Assembly (NCBI GenBank): GCA_027886185.1
Contig: WOAB01000226.1
Span: 2,418,001 to 2,482,000, forward strand
Reading direction: 5' to 3'
DNA: 64,000 nucleotides
From: Rheum nobile
Lineage: Eukaryota; Streptophyta; Magnoliopsida; Caryophyllales; Polygonaceae
Position 1 is the first letter of the stretch. Every line of letters starts with the position of its first letter. Under the pieces are notes generated by a model. That model saw nothing but the letters and a program-made list of their open reading frames with translations, did not search any database and was not told where the DNA came from. Of the stretch, positions 55,605 through 64,000 are shown in pieces. The translations under genes were made by a program, and so were the position numbers.

Positions 55605-57824
55605 GTGGTGATGGTTTAGGGTATTCTTCAGGTGATGCTTCAGGTGATGATGTAAATACTGTTGGTCTAGATGATGTATGGGAGGAAATAAATGACAATG
55701 AGGGAACACACAACGAGGAGCAAATAGAGGAGGACCAAGAAGAAGAGATTGATGTTGATGAAGACATGCTTAGAGAGATTGAAAAGAGGTACTATCCAGC
55801 GGAGAGGGACATGCAAGGCATGTTAGTTGAAGATGAGGAAACAAGTGAAAACAAGTCCTCATATCCAACAATGAAGGTTGGTCTGATCTTCAATTCTAAG
55901 GAAGAGTTCAAAGCTGTACTCTTTTCCCTGGCAATGGAAAATTTCTATGAGATGTGTGTGAAGAGGTCCGATAAGTCCAATTATGATGTTGAGTGTGTTG
56001 ACGACAAATGCACCTTCGTTTGTCGTGGCTCATTGTATCGAAAAACTTCCTTGTTTATGGTGCGACAATATGTTGCGGATCATACATGTGGAATGAGAGT
56101 AAACCACAATCATCACAAAGGAGCAACTTCTCGGCTGATTGCCGAGAAAGTACTTCACAAGTATGTTTTTCTTGCATTTGAATAGTTTTTGTTATCAAAG
56201 GCCAATATGAATGCATTTATAGATTCACTTCGTGACATCTCAGGTTTTTAAACGGCCGTAAAGGCCTCCGTGCTTCAGAAATACAGGATTTCATGTTAGA
56301 GCATGGGATAAGGACAAGCTACTACAAAGCCAATCGAGTGCGGCTCTTCGCCCAGGACATGGCACATGGTACAGCTGAGGATAGCTACAAGGCAATGTAC
56401 TCTTACATGCACATGTTAGAGAAATCTAACCTGGGAACATACACGAGAATAGTCAGAGATGCTGACCAACGCTTCAAGTATGTCTTCTGGACTTTAGGTC
56501 CATGGATAAGGGCAGTGCCACATCTGAACAAGGTCAGTCTTCAGTCTCATTGTTGTCAAAGTCAGGACGTATAGTTACTTTGTCAGGTCAAACGCCTATA
56601 TGACTGCATGTGTGACAAACAGAACAAGCATCATAAGTCAGTCCATATTATGTTGTTTTCAAAGCTTAACATCCTAATGTCAGGGCAACTGCTGAGAACA
56701 TAGTTTTGCGTGTGTAGGTAATATCAGTTGACGGCACTCACCTGACAGCCATGTTCAAGGGGATACTTCTTCTGGCTACGGCACAAGATGGAAACGACCA
56801 AATATATCCACTTGCTATTGCCGTTGTTAACAGTGAGAACGATGATGCATGGTCATTTTTCTTCAGTGAATTGAGGGTTGTTGTTCCTGATCATCCCGAG
56901 TTGTATTTCGTGTCTGACCGTCATGTTAGCATTGGGAAGGGTCTGAGAAATAGCTATCATTTCGCCAAGCATGGATATTGCATATATCATATATACCAAA
57001 ACATCAAGAGGAAGTTTGGCAGGCAAGACCTCTTTGGCATATTCAAAAAAGCTGCTCAGGCTTACACAGTAGCTGAGTTCAATCATCAGTTTGCTCAAAT
57101 AACAGCTGCATCTCCAAAGATTGGTCAATATCTAAAAGAAGCTGGAGTTAAAAACTGGGCGAGGGCGTATTTTCATGGGAACAGGTTTAACATCATGACA
57201 AGCAACAACGCCGACTGTCTTAATGGCCTGTGGAAAACATAGCGTCAGTGGCCTATTCTTGCTCTGTTTGATGCGATTCTTGAGACCATTTCTAAATGGT
57301 TTTGTGAAAGAAGGGAAACGGCTTCAAAATGGGACCAATATTTGTCACCCTCTGTGTATACGCTGGTAGAAGTGAACTACAGAAGGTCAGCTAAGATGAG
57401 TGTTCGAAGACTTAGCCAGTTTGAAGCAGAGGTCATGCAAGGAACTATCAGATACTCGGTGAACCTTATTGCTCGTACATGTGATTGTAACATGTTCCAG
57501 ATTGATAAAGTTCCATGTGCTCATGCCATAGTGGTTGCAAGTGATAGGGGAGTGCGACTCACTAATCTCGTCCATCCCATGTTCAAGAACGACTGCGTGA
57601 GAGAAGTCTACAAGGAAATTGTGCATCTTGTTCCTCCCACAGGCCGATGGTCAGTTCTTGAAGTTGTTTCATCCATCAGATGCTATGCACCAAAAGTAAA
57701 ACGTCCTCCTGGAAGGCCACGTATTAACCGATACAGGGCGACATGGGAGAGGAACTGTTCTAGGAAGAGGCGGGGCCACAACAAGCAGTACTGTAGGAGG
57801 AGAAGGACTGACGAAAGATTATAG

Positions 57825-58561
57825 GAAGAGAATGGATTAGTGTATTTTTGTTTACAATTGTCACCATGTTGGTGTTTTTTGAGCGTTTATGCTGGTAAAC
57901 GTGGTCGCGTAAATATTGAGTCTGTTGTTGTTGGGTGCTTGAAAAGATGTATGGTTTAAGTCTCTATAGTCTTAAACCACACCTCTTTTTGTAGGGGTTC
58001 CCCTTTTGGCTGGGATATAAACTTGATAAATTCAATCTTTTCTTAAGAGTTGATTACTTCTTATCTTTGTAAAACTCACAAGAACAAATTGTAAAACTCT
58101 AGGACACTCTGTAACGTAACGTATATGTCCTGACATGATCATTTGTGTGACGAAAACTGATAGGCGTTTGTCGTGACGAAAACTCCAGGACGCCCTAAAA
58201 AAGTAAAACACAACCTGTAAACCTTTAATAGGACCTGTAAACCTTCAATACGTCCTGACAATGTACATCTAAAAACTTAATACATAAACACAATCATCTG
58301 TGAAACCATTTGAGTTAATAGGATTTGAACCTTAGTCTATAAACTTAATACATAAAAAAATCATCTACGTACTGTAAACAGCTAAATATTGCCTGAGAAA
58401 CTGGAACAAGGAAAAAACTATATATGTTGTTATTGCTCCGACTTCAATTAACAGGGCGTGAGTGAGACAAACTATAAGCCCTGAAAAACTATATATCTTA
58501 GAAACAGAACAAGCATTAAAAGTCCGTCCATATATGGTTGTTTGCAAAGCCTATATCTACG
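57825..58561. other. Start of the repeat mosaic, no gene
   Basis: Sequence after the transposase stop. From about 58080 short words such as CTGTAAACC, TCCTGACA and AATACATAAACACAATCATC start to recur. The stretch 58296-58331 contains a B-box-like GGTTCAAATCC on the minus strand. Confidence 0.5.
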
Positions 58562-58790
58562 TTGTCAGGGCAAATATTGAGTCTATAGAGAAGCAAGAAA
58601 GAGCCTGGGAGTATTTTAAGAACCTTGCAGGAGAGCCTGGTCATATTGGTAGAGAAGCCTTGGTAGAGAGTAAGGGTCTTTCAGGGAAAATTAAGAGGGT
58701 CAAATCGGGTATGCATTGGAAAGGAACTCACTTATTTCAATGTAACCTGACAAACCTGAATACGTACTGTAAACAGCTAAATATTGCCTG
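58562..58790 (-). repeat. Leader cassette, copy 1 (no ORF attached)
   Basis: On the minus strand this resembles the sequence upstream of the small genes at 62531-63053 and 59539-59917. Shared blocks are TATTCAGGTTTGTCAGG, AAGTGAGTTCCTTTCC, GATTTGACCC and a CT-rich tail with ACTCCCAGGCTCTTTCTTGC. No start codon with a long frame follows, so it appears to be an orphan promoter/leader. Confidence 0.55.
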
Positions 58791-59538
58791 AGAAACTGGA
58801 ACAAGGAAAAAACTATATATGTTGTTAAGAGGGGTCAAATCGTATATGCATTGGAAATGATCACTTTGGCGAAGATTTATTCAAAAGCTTAGGTTTTTGT
58901 ACACTAAATGACCTGACACAGTCAGTACGTATTGTAAGACTTCAATATGGCCTGACTTCAGTCAAAATTTTGCAAAGATTTGGTTTTATCCGAGAACTTA
59001 CCCCGTCATTTTATGGAAGATGTATGCAAGTTTTTAAATCGTTTTAAAGGTTATTTTTTGGTTTAAAAACTCTTTAAATGTATAAAATATTAGGTTGGTT
59101 AATGTGGAAGTTTTTTAACCGCCATAAAACCGTTTTTTATGTTACGGTGTTTTGTTTCGCATATATGTTGTTATTGCTCTGATATATTAGAAGTTGTGTC
59201 CTGAAAAAGTTACATTTGTCCTGAACAAGCATGTTGACATATTCGATAATGTTTTTGCTCTGAAGTGTTAATGCCTTTGCCCTGAACATCAGTTTCTGAA
59301 TTATGAAAATGTTATAGTTGTCCTGAAAATGCATGAATATAGTCAAAACTAGTAAAGGCAGGGATAAGGAAAAATTATCTTATTTATTATCAGTCCAAAA
59401 CAACACATAACCTTAATAATTTCCAAGTAGACACCCAAACACATAAGAAACAACATGAAAAATACTAAGAAACACCATTAAAACTACATCCCCATGGTCC
59501 TTTCCACGGCCACGCAAAGAATGGCATCCCCACGGCCA
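58791..59538. other. Repeat mosaic, no gene
   Basis: Contains a second copy of the GCTAAATATTGCCTGAGAAA block (also near 58381) and the segment 59140-59330 that recurs at 63464-63640. No coding frame recognised. Confidence 0.5.
59140..59330. repeat. Dispersed direct repeat, copy at 63464-63640
   Basis: About 180 bp from TGTTTCGCATATATGTTG through TTGTCCTGAA...CTGAACATCAGTTT, repeated with small changes 4.3 kb away in the same orientation. A partial third copy lies at about 61670-61760. Confidence 0.75.
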
Positions 59539-59917
59539 TCACTGGGGAGGCAACACATCATCGGGTTGATCACGAACGACGTACACTTTCACTCCGGCTA
59601 CCTTCTCGCTGAGGCGGACGAGATCCGCGACGTCGTCATTTGTCTGCAACGGTTGAAGGTACCGCTGCCCGGAATCTGGGATCTACTAAAAAAAATCGAC
59701 TTTGTACCGCGATAGCTCGACAGGCTGCTGATCATCCCATGGAGGGACCAAATTTCCATCTTGTTTTTCGGCACCTTCAGGAGTCTAGTGCTCCCCCCCC
59801 CCCCCCCCCCCCCCCCGTGTAGACATGTGTAGTTAACAAGGCCATATCGCCGATGGTGGGGGATAATTCCCCATTCAAATAGACCTGCAGGAAGACCTTA
59901 ATGAACGAGTCAGTCAT
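59539..59917 (-). pseudogene. Small leader-cassette gene, decayed (unknown product)
   Basis: ATG 59917 opens Met-Thr-Asp-Ser-Phe-Ile-Lys-Val-Phe-Leu-Gln-Val-Tyr-Leu-Asn-Gly-Glu-Leu, a stretch loosely like the start of PB1-type domains of MULE proteins. It runs into a 24-G tract (poly-C on the plus strand, 59793-59816). Beyond it coding-like sequence continues in another frame (Asn-Leu-Val-Pro-Pro-Trp-Asp-Asp-Gln-Gln-Pro; stops at a T8 run near 59690; then Asp-Asp-Val-Ala-Asp-Leu-Val-Arg-Leu-Ser) to TGA at 59539. A CAG acceptor-like site near 59645 makes an intron possible. I cannot name the family. The homopolymers suggest slippage damage or assembly error. Confidence 0.4.
59793..59816. repeat. 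Poly-C tract of 24
   Basis: Twenty-four consecutive C inside a coding-like region on the minus strand. Could be real slippage or a sequencing artefact. Confidence 0.9.
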
Positions 59918-60160
59918 GTTGCGAAAGAGTTTTTTGAGTTTGAGAGAGGAGTTTTAGAGAGATTTGGGACTTTTAGAGTAAGGGAGGATTTGTGAGGGGT
60001 TTGCATAAGGCAGGAATGATATTTATACACAAAGATGAGTGGGGAGTAGAGTTAACGATGGGGTCAAATCGGTCAAGCTTTGGACACAAGGAACTCACTT
60101 ATTTCAATAAAACCGACAAACCTGAATACATGTTGTACAAGACTTAATATGGCCTGAGAA
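59918..60160 (-). promoter_or_regulatory. Leader cassette, copy 2, with TATA box
   Basis: Upstream of the gene starting at 59917. Minus strand shows AAGTGAGTTCCTTGTG and GATTTGACCCCATC shared with the other two copies, a TATA-type GTGTATAAATATC near 60030 and a CT-rich leader up to the ATG. TATA box to ATG is about 115 bp. Confidence 0.45.
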
Positions 60161-60727
60161 ACTCTTTAAATGAAAAAAACTATTAGGTTTTTGTACTTAA
60201 ACCGACCTGACAAATCTGAGTATGTAATGTAAGACTTCAATATGGCCTGACTTCAGTCAAAATATTAGGTTGGTTAATGTGGAAGTTTTTAAACCGTCAT
60301 AAAACCGTTTTTTAGACGGTTTCATCACAAAGTGTGACGTTTGTTTCAAATCCGCCCTAACTCCTAATCCTCCTATGGTGTATCCTGCTCTGGCTATGCA
60401 AAAGTAAAGTTGGAGAACATTGACTCAAATCTGCATGTAAGAAAAGGATTGCTTGAAAAAGCTTTTGTTTATGTACAAAAAACAGATAAAGATGATGACC
60501 TGACACACATCACATCAGCATTGAAATTTCATTTCATTTCTCTTTCTTTGATAATAAAAAAAACTAAAAATTCATATTGGCACAGATCTGGTATCCTTGC
60601 TAATACGCCAATTCATATTTGCACAGAAGAAGAAGAAAGAACATCGAAGAGGAGAAATAGGAACACCTTCTTCGAAAAGAGAGGAATCAAGAGTAACATC
60701 TTATAGCAAACGAGAGGAAATTATACG
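60161..60727. other. Repeat mosaic and probable upstream region of the GRF gene
   Basis: A frame at 60410-60706 has no recognised domain. A CCTGACAAATCTGAGTATG word and an AGGTTGGTTAATGTGGAAG word recur from 59090. The 60590-60727 part is purine-rich like a 5' UTR. Confidence 0.4.
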
Positions 60728-61402
60728 ATGACGAAAGGCTGGACACAAGGAAGCTCATCTGTCAATTCAAATTCGTGGAGGAGAGGGCACGAAGCCGGTG
60801 AATCATCAACTCGAAGATGTTTCCATGACCTCCCTGCAACAATACAAACTTGCAAATACACTCAAAATTCGGGAAAACAGTTCTATGGGTGTCCATTATG
60901 GAAGGTAATATTGAATTTGAATTTTAGGGTTTTGATTTAGGATTTTGGTTATACATTTAGGGTTCTGATTTGAGGCTTTTTCATTAAGGGTATAATTGGG
61001 GATTTTTGAATTTGGTGCAAAATATGAATTTGTACTTGTTGGTAATTCAATTGGGATTTCATTTAGACTTAAACTAAGTTCAAGGACGATTTCACTGATA
61101 GTTGATTGGTTTAATTTTGTATTCAACCATAGGCAGGTCAGGATTGCAAATACTTCAAATGGGTGGATGGTCAAGCTTATGCTTTTAGAGCCAATGAGAC
61201 TATTGAAAGCGTAAGAGTTGTTGAAGATCACGGGAAAACCTCTCGGCCAAATATTTACCCGCATCATTTGACTTCAAGCAATGACATTATGAATATCAAA
61301 ACAGAAAATTTAGTGTTGAAAGTTGTACTTGGTGTGGTGGTACTTGTGGTGTTAGTTATTGTGTTGGTTGTCCAATTTGTAACCTTGTTGGTTAAAGTAT
61401 GA
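60728..61402 (+). CDS. GRF-type zinc finger protein with C-terminal membrane segment
   Basis: Two exons, 60728-60904 and 61142-61402, joined in phase 0 over an intron with GTAATA donor and GTCAG acceptor; 145 residues. Residues about 31-69 form a GRF zinc finger: Cys-Phe/His-Asp-Leu-Pro context, Asn-Ser-Gly-Lys-Gln-Phe-Tyr-Gly-Cys-Pro, then directly across the splice Asp-Cys-Lys-Tyr-Phe-Lys-Trp. The acceptor was chosen because it restores this motif; a CAG five bases upstream would not. The last 30 residues are almost all Val, Leu and Ile, a single membrane-spanning helix. Such GRF/membrane proteins are numerous in repeat-rich plant genomes and often lie in transposons. No function is established. 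It is apparently intact. Confidence 0.65.
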
Positions 61403-61810
61403 TAATTAATCATAAGCATATGTTTAGCAAGACAATGTATTTTGTAGGTTCCTTGCTTGTAAAACGAGCATATGTCCTGACTTAAGCACCATCTTGTTTG
61501 AAAAGGTTAGGTTTACGTATTTAAAATGACTTGAAAACTGTGCATATATGGACTGAATTGTCTCCTGAAATGATGATATATGGTCTGAAATAAGCAAATA
61601 TTTTTTTAAATGTGAACAAATAGACTGAAGTGTGCATATATGGACTGAACTGTGCAACCTTAAACTGAAAAAGTTGTTGTTCCTGAACACGCATGTGCGT
61701 TTGCCCTGAACATCACCTTATGAATTATGAAAACGTTATATTTGTCCTGAACACGCATGGTCATTTTTCTTCAGTGAATTGAGGGTTGTTGTTCCTGAAC
61801 ACAATCATCT

Positions 61811-61842
61811 GCTTTACCATTTGAGCTAATAGGATTTGAACC
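61811..61842 (-). mobile_element. tRNA-derived SINE-like boxes, order permuted
   Basis: Minus strand: B-box-like GGTTCAAATCC at 61842-61832, then A-box-like TAGCTCAAATGGTAAAGC at 61827-61811. The A-before-B order is reversed, suggesting tandem copies of which only the junction is left. Confidence 0.35.
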
Positions 61843-62125
61843 TTAGTCTATAAACTCAATACATAAACACAATCATCTGCTTAGTCTATTATTCTTCATA
61901 TGAACCCTAGAATGTTTTGAATCATGTTTTTAAAACCAATTGACCATAGGAGTATCTAATTTTGTAAACCTCACAAGAACAAACTGTAAAACTATAGGAC
62001 TTCCTGTAAAACAACGCATAAGTCTTGTAAACGTGCAATACATCCTGACAACCCTAAACCATAAAACACGATCTGTAAACCTTCAATACATTCTGACAAC
62101 CTTCATCTACCATTTGAGTTAATAG

Positions 62126-62199
62126 GATTTGAACCATGGAATGTTTTGAGCTGTAGACTTATTACATAAACACAATCATGTGCTCTACCATTTGAGCCA
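62126..62199 (-). mobile_element. tRNA-derived SINE-like element with A and B boxes
   Basis: Minus strand: A-box TGGCTCAAATGGTAGAGCA at 62199-62181 and B-box GGTTCAAATCC at 62136-62126, about 45 bp apart in the right order for a polymerase III promoter. Neither a full cloverleaf nor a poly-A tail is seen. Related pieces lie at 58321 and 61811. Confidence 0.45.
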
Positions 62200-62530
62200 T
62201 AAACACAATCATATGCGTAGTCTATTATTCTTCAGTTGAACCCTAGAATGTTTTGAATCATGTTTTTAAAACACATTCATCTACGGTTTGTCCTGACATT
62301 GTGTTCATAGCCGCTAAAAATATTATTGTTTGTCCTGAAAACGAATGCAATAGGTCAAAAATCATAAATGCATCCCCAAACATACTAAGCATTGATATGA
62401 AAACATTATCCAGCCATTACATTGTTCATTGCCAAACAAAAGTGCCCTTGGCAAGGCATCCCCACACATACGAAAAAAAACTAGAACCGCAAACTTCATA
62501 CAAAAGGAGGCAAGATTAACAACGCACCCA

Positions 62531-63053
62531 TCAAGCTAGATAGCACGCCATAAAATCTCCCTTTAAGAACTCGACATGCTCCAACCCCCTTTTTATGTTG
62601 ATTTCATTGAAGACTTTGTCCCATTCAATCTGCCAAAAAAACAAAGCATCTTAGGCATGGCACTTGCACATAAGAAGAAAATATACAAGAAAACTCTTAC
62701 CAGTCTGAACTTGAGCTTTATCCGGCTCAGTTCTTCTTCGGTCTGTGCCCCTGCCGGATTCAGAGCAGCAAGCTCCTGCCTCAGGTGAACCAATTCCTTC
62801 AGGTGGCTATCCAGCTCCAAATCCCTCGCGACAATGTCGCGAGAGTAGCTCTGAAATATGTCATCGCTCATCATCCGCCCTGCAACAACCACAAAGTACG
62901 TCAAACACAATACAAAAAAGGCTGCGGGATAACTCGATACCGACCACAAACAAATGACCCACCTCCAAGAGGATCCACTGCATCCTTTGCAGCTTGCAGA
63001 AGGTCATATACCTCTGCGTACACGTCAGTGACGATTTGATGCTCGGCGGCCAT
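62531..63053 (-). CDS. Small coiled-coil protein, three exons (hypothetical)
   Basis: ATG 63053. Exons 63053-62963, 62879-62701 and 62629-62531 joined by GTGGGT...CAG and GTAAGA...CAG introns of 83 and 71 bp. The reading frame is open through all joins, giving 122 residues. Exon 1 encodes Met-Ala-Ala-Glu-His-Gln and an amphipathic stretch. Exon 2 holds a clear heptad region (Asp-Leu-Glu-Leu-Asp-Ser-His-Leu-Lys-Glu-Leu ... Thr-Glu-Glu-Glu-Leu-Ser-Arg-Ile). Exon 3 ends with Cys-Tyr-Leu-Ala. The clean gene structure argues that it is expressed or was until recently. The leader upstream is one of three related copies. I do not recognise the family. Confidence 0.55.
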
Positions 63054-63330
63054 GGCTTTAGAATATTGAGTAGAGAGTTTTGAGTCTGTTCAGAAGCAAG
63101 AGAGAGCGTGGGAGTATTAGAAGAACCAAGAGAGCTTGTGAGTATTTGAAGAACTTGGGTAGAGAGCCTTGGTAGAGAGGCTGAGAGTATTTGACGAAAC
63201 TTGGTAAAGAAGATTTGGGAAAGTTAAGAGGGGTCAAATCGGATATGCATTGGAAAGGAACTCACTTAATTCAATATGTCCTGACAAACTTGAATACTTA
63301 CTGTAAGACTTAAATATGGCCGGAGAAACG
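63054..63330 (-). promoter_or_regulatory. Leader cassette, copy 3
   Basis: Upstream of the 63053 ATG. Minus strand shows TATTCAAGTTTGTCAGGAC, AAGTGAGTTCCTTTCC, GATTTGACCCCTCTTAAC and a CT-rich leader containing ACTCCCACGCTCTCTCTTGC, closely matching copy 1 at 58562-58790. Transcription start not determinable. Confidence 0.5.
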
Positions 63331-64000
63331 TGAATAATGGAAAAACTATATCTCTTGTTATTGCTCTGACTTCAATTAGAAAATACTATATATGTTGTTA
63401 TTTCTCTTACTTCAATTAAGTGTATGAAGTAATAAGTAGTTATACATTCGATTTTTTTAATGTTATGGTGGTTTGTTTCGCATATATGTTGTTATTGCTC
63501 TGATATATTAGAAGAGTTGTCCTGAAAACGTTACATGTGTCCTGAACAAGCATTGACATATTCGATGTTGTTATTGCTCTGAAATATTAATGCGTTTGCC
63601 CTGAACATTAGTTTATGAATTATGAAAACGATAACTTTGTCCTCCTTATGGTGTGTCCAGCTCTTGACTGAAATATGCATACCTGCAAATTGCTTGAAAA
63701 GCATAGGTTTATGCTCTGAACATGACCTGACAAACTAGGGTACTTGCTTGTAAAACGAGAATATGTCCTGACTTAAACACCATCACAAGCATGTAAACAT
63801 CCTGAAAACACGATCTTCCAAATTAAAATACAATTATCACATGTCTTCCTTGCCGAATGGTTCCCAACAACACAATACAATTATCACATTAAAATCAAAT
63901 GTCTTTAAAAACCATCCCAACGACATCTAAAAATACTATGAGCCATTTGATTTCTGTGTCCATCTATGAATTTGTCGGACGCAAGATCCATGTTTGTCAT
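63331..64000. other. Repeat mosaic to the window edge
   Basis: Includes the second copy (63464-63640) of the 59140-59330 repeat and further CCTGA-containing words. No gene recognised; the structure probably continues beyond the edge. Confidence 0.5.

Larger units (their letters stand above)
51569..57824 (+). pseudogene. MuDR-type (MULE) transposase gene, interrupted by element E
   Basis: Cut-and-paste transposase of a Mutator-like element. Exon 1 is 51569-52309 plus 55610-56160, split by element E in frame. Introns 56161-56243 (GTATG...CAG) and 56533-56717 (GTCAG...TAG) give exons 56244-56532 and 56718-57824. The total is 896 codons. Residues 1-90 are a PB1-like domain, followed by an acidic linker. 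The MuDR N-terminal domain is at about 55870-56060 (Phe-Asn-Ser-Lys-Glu-Glu-Phe-Lys). The MULE catalytic domain starts at Val-Asp-Gly-Thr-His-Leu (56727), with Ser-Asp-Arg-His and Tyr-Cys-Ile-Tyr-His further on. A SWIM zinc finger Cys-Asp-Cys...Cys-Ala-His lies near 57480-57525. Besides E, only TGA at 52244 and TAG at 57240 break it, so it decayed recently. Confidence 0.9.
61403..62530. other. Repeat mosaic with tRNA-like pieces, no gene
   Basis: Words CCTGAAC, TGTCCTGA, TAAACACAATCATCTGC and GAACCCTAGAATGTTTTGAATC recur several times; the last occurs near 61899 and 62238. No coding frame recognised. Confidence 0.5.

Noticed and set aside
62126..62199. Functional tRNA gene
   Set aside because: A and B boxes are present but no acceptor stem or anticodon arm can be folded.

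Overview
This window looks like nuclear DNA of a flowering plant, most likely a eudicot. It is AT-rich and almost wholly made of nested plant transposable elements: a LINE, Helitrons, Tat-type and Athila-type Ty3/Gypsy elements, CACTA, hAT and Mutator-like (MULE) elements. Introns are short and canonical. The species cannot be named from the sequence, and I see no convincing ordinary single-copy host gene. All family names rest on motif recognition by eye.

Layout. 1-1293: decayed L1-type LINE ORF2 on the minus strand. 2184-2930: inverted-repeat element with a core of GTGCAC motifs and a W-box cluster. 3706-3894: cluster of short palindromes. 4674-5945: about 41-bp minisatellite in alternating orientations. 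6780-11641: stacked Helitron termini, including a 1.77-kb minus-strand Helitron carrying roughly 305-bp tandem repeats and a plus-strand Helitron.

11816-46645 is a single Tat-lineage LTR retrotransposon (element A; TSD ATTTA) split by later insertions. An Athila-type element (13104-28572, minus, TSD GACGG) sits in its gag and is itself split by a CACTA transposon (16002-23118, TSD CAA). A sibling Tat element C (30298-40168, TSD GTAAC) sits in its reverse transcriptase. A 398-bp hAT MITE (43046-43443, 8-bp TSD) sits in its 3' region. LTR differences counted by eye (A about 34/643, C about 29/656, Athila about 24 substitutions in 1.35 kb) agree with this order. A and C both carry an intron-containing antisense gene of the putative gypsy-type transposon family (Transposase_28-like) downstream of pol.

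46762-49922 (element D) and 52310-55604 (element E, TSD GTGGT) are LTR elements that encode only Gag. Their LTR tips, primer-binding site and Gag match the Tat elements, so they probably depend on Tat Pol supplied in trans. E interrupts a multi-exon MULE transposase gene (51569-57824) that is otherwise broken by only two stop codons.

57825-64000 is an unusual mosaic: small intron-containing genes (a GRF zinc-finger/transmembrane protein at 60728-61402, a coiled-coil protein at 62531-63053 and a decayed gene at 59539-59917), three copies of one leader sequence, tRNA-like A/B-box pieces and many short repeats rich in CCTGA. It may be cargo or flank of a large MULE. This tract, the two palindrome clusters (3706, 50281) and the GC-rich hairpin words scattered through the Athila element are the least explained parts of the window.
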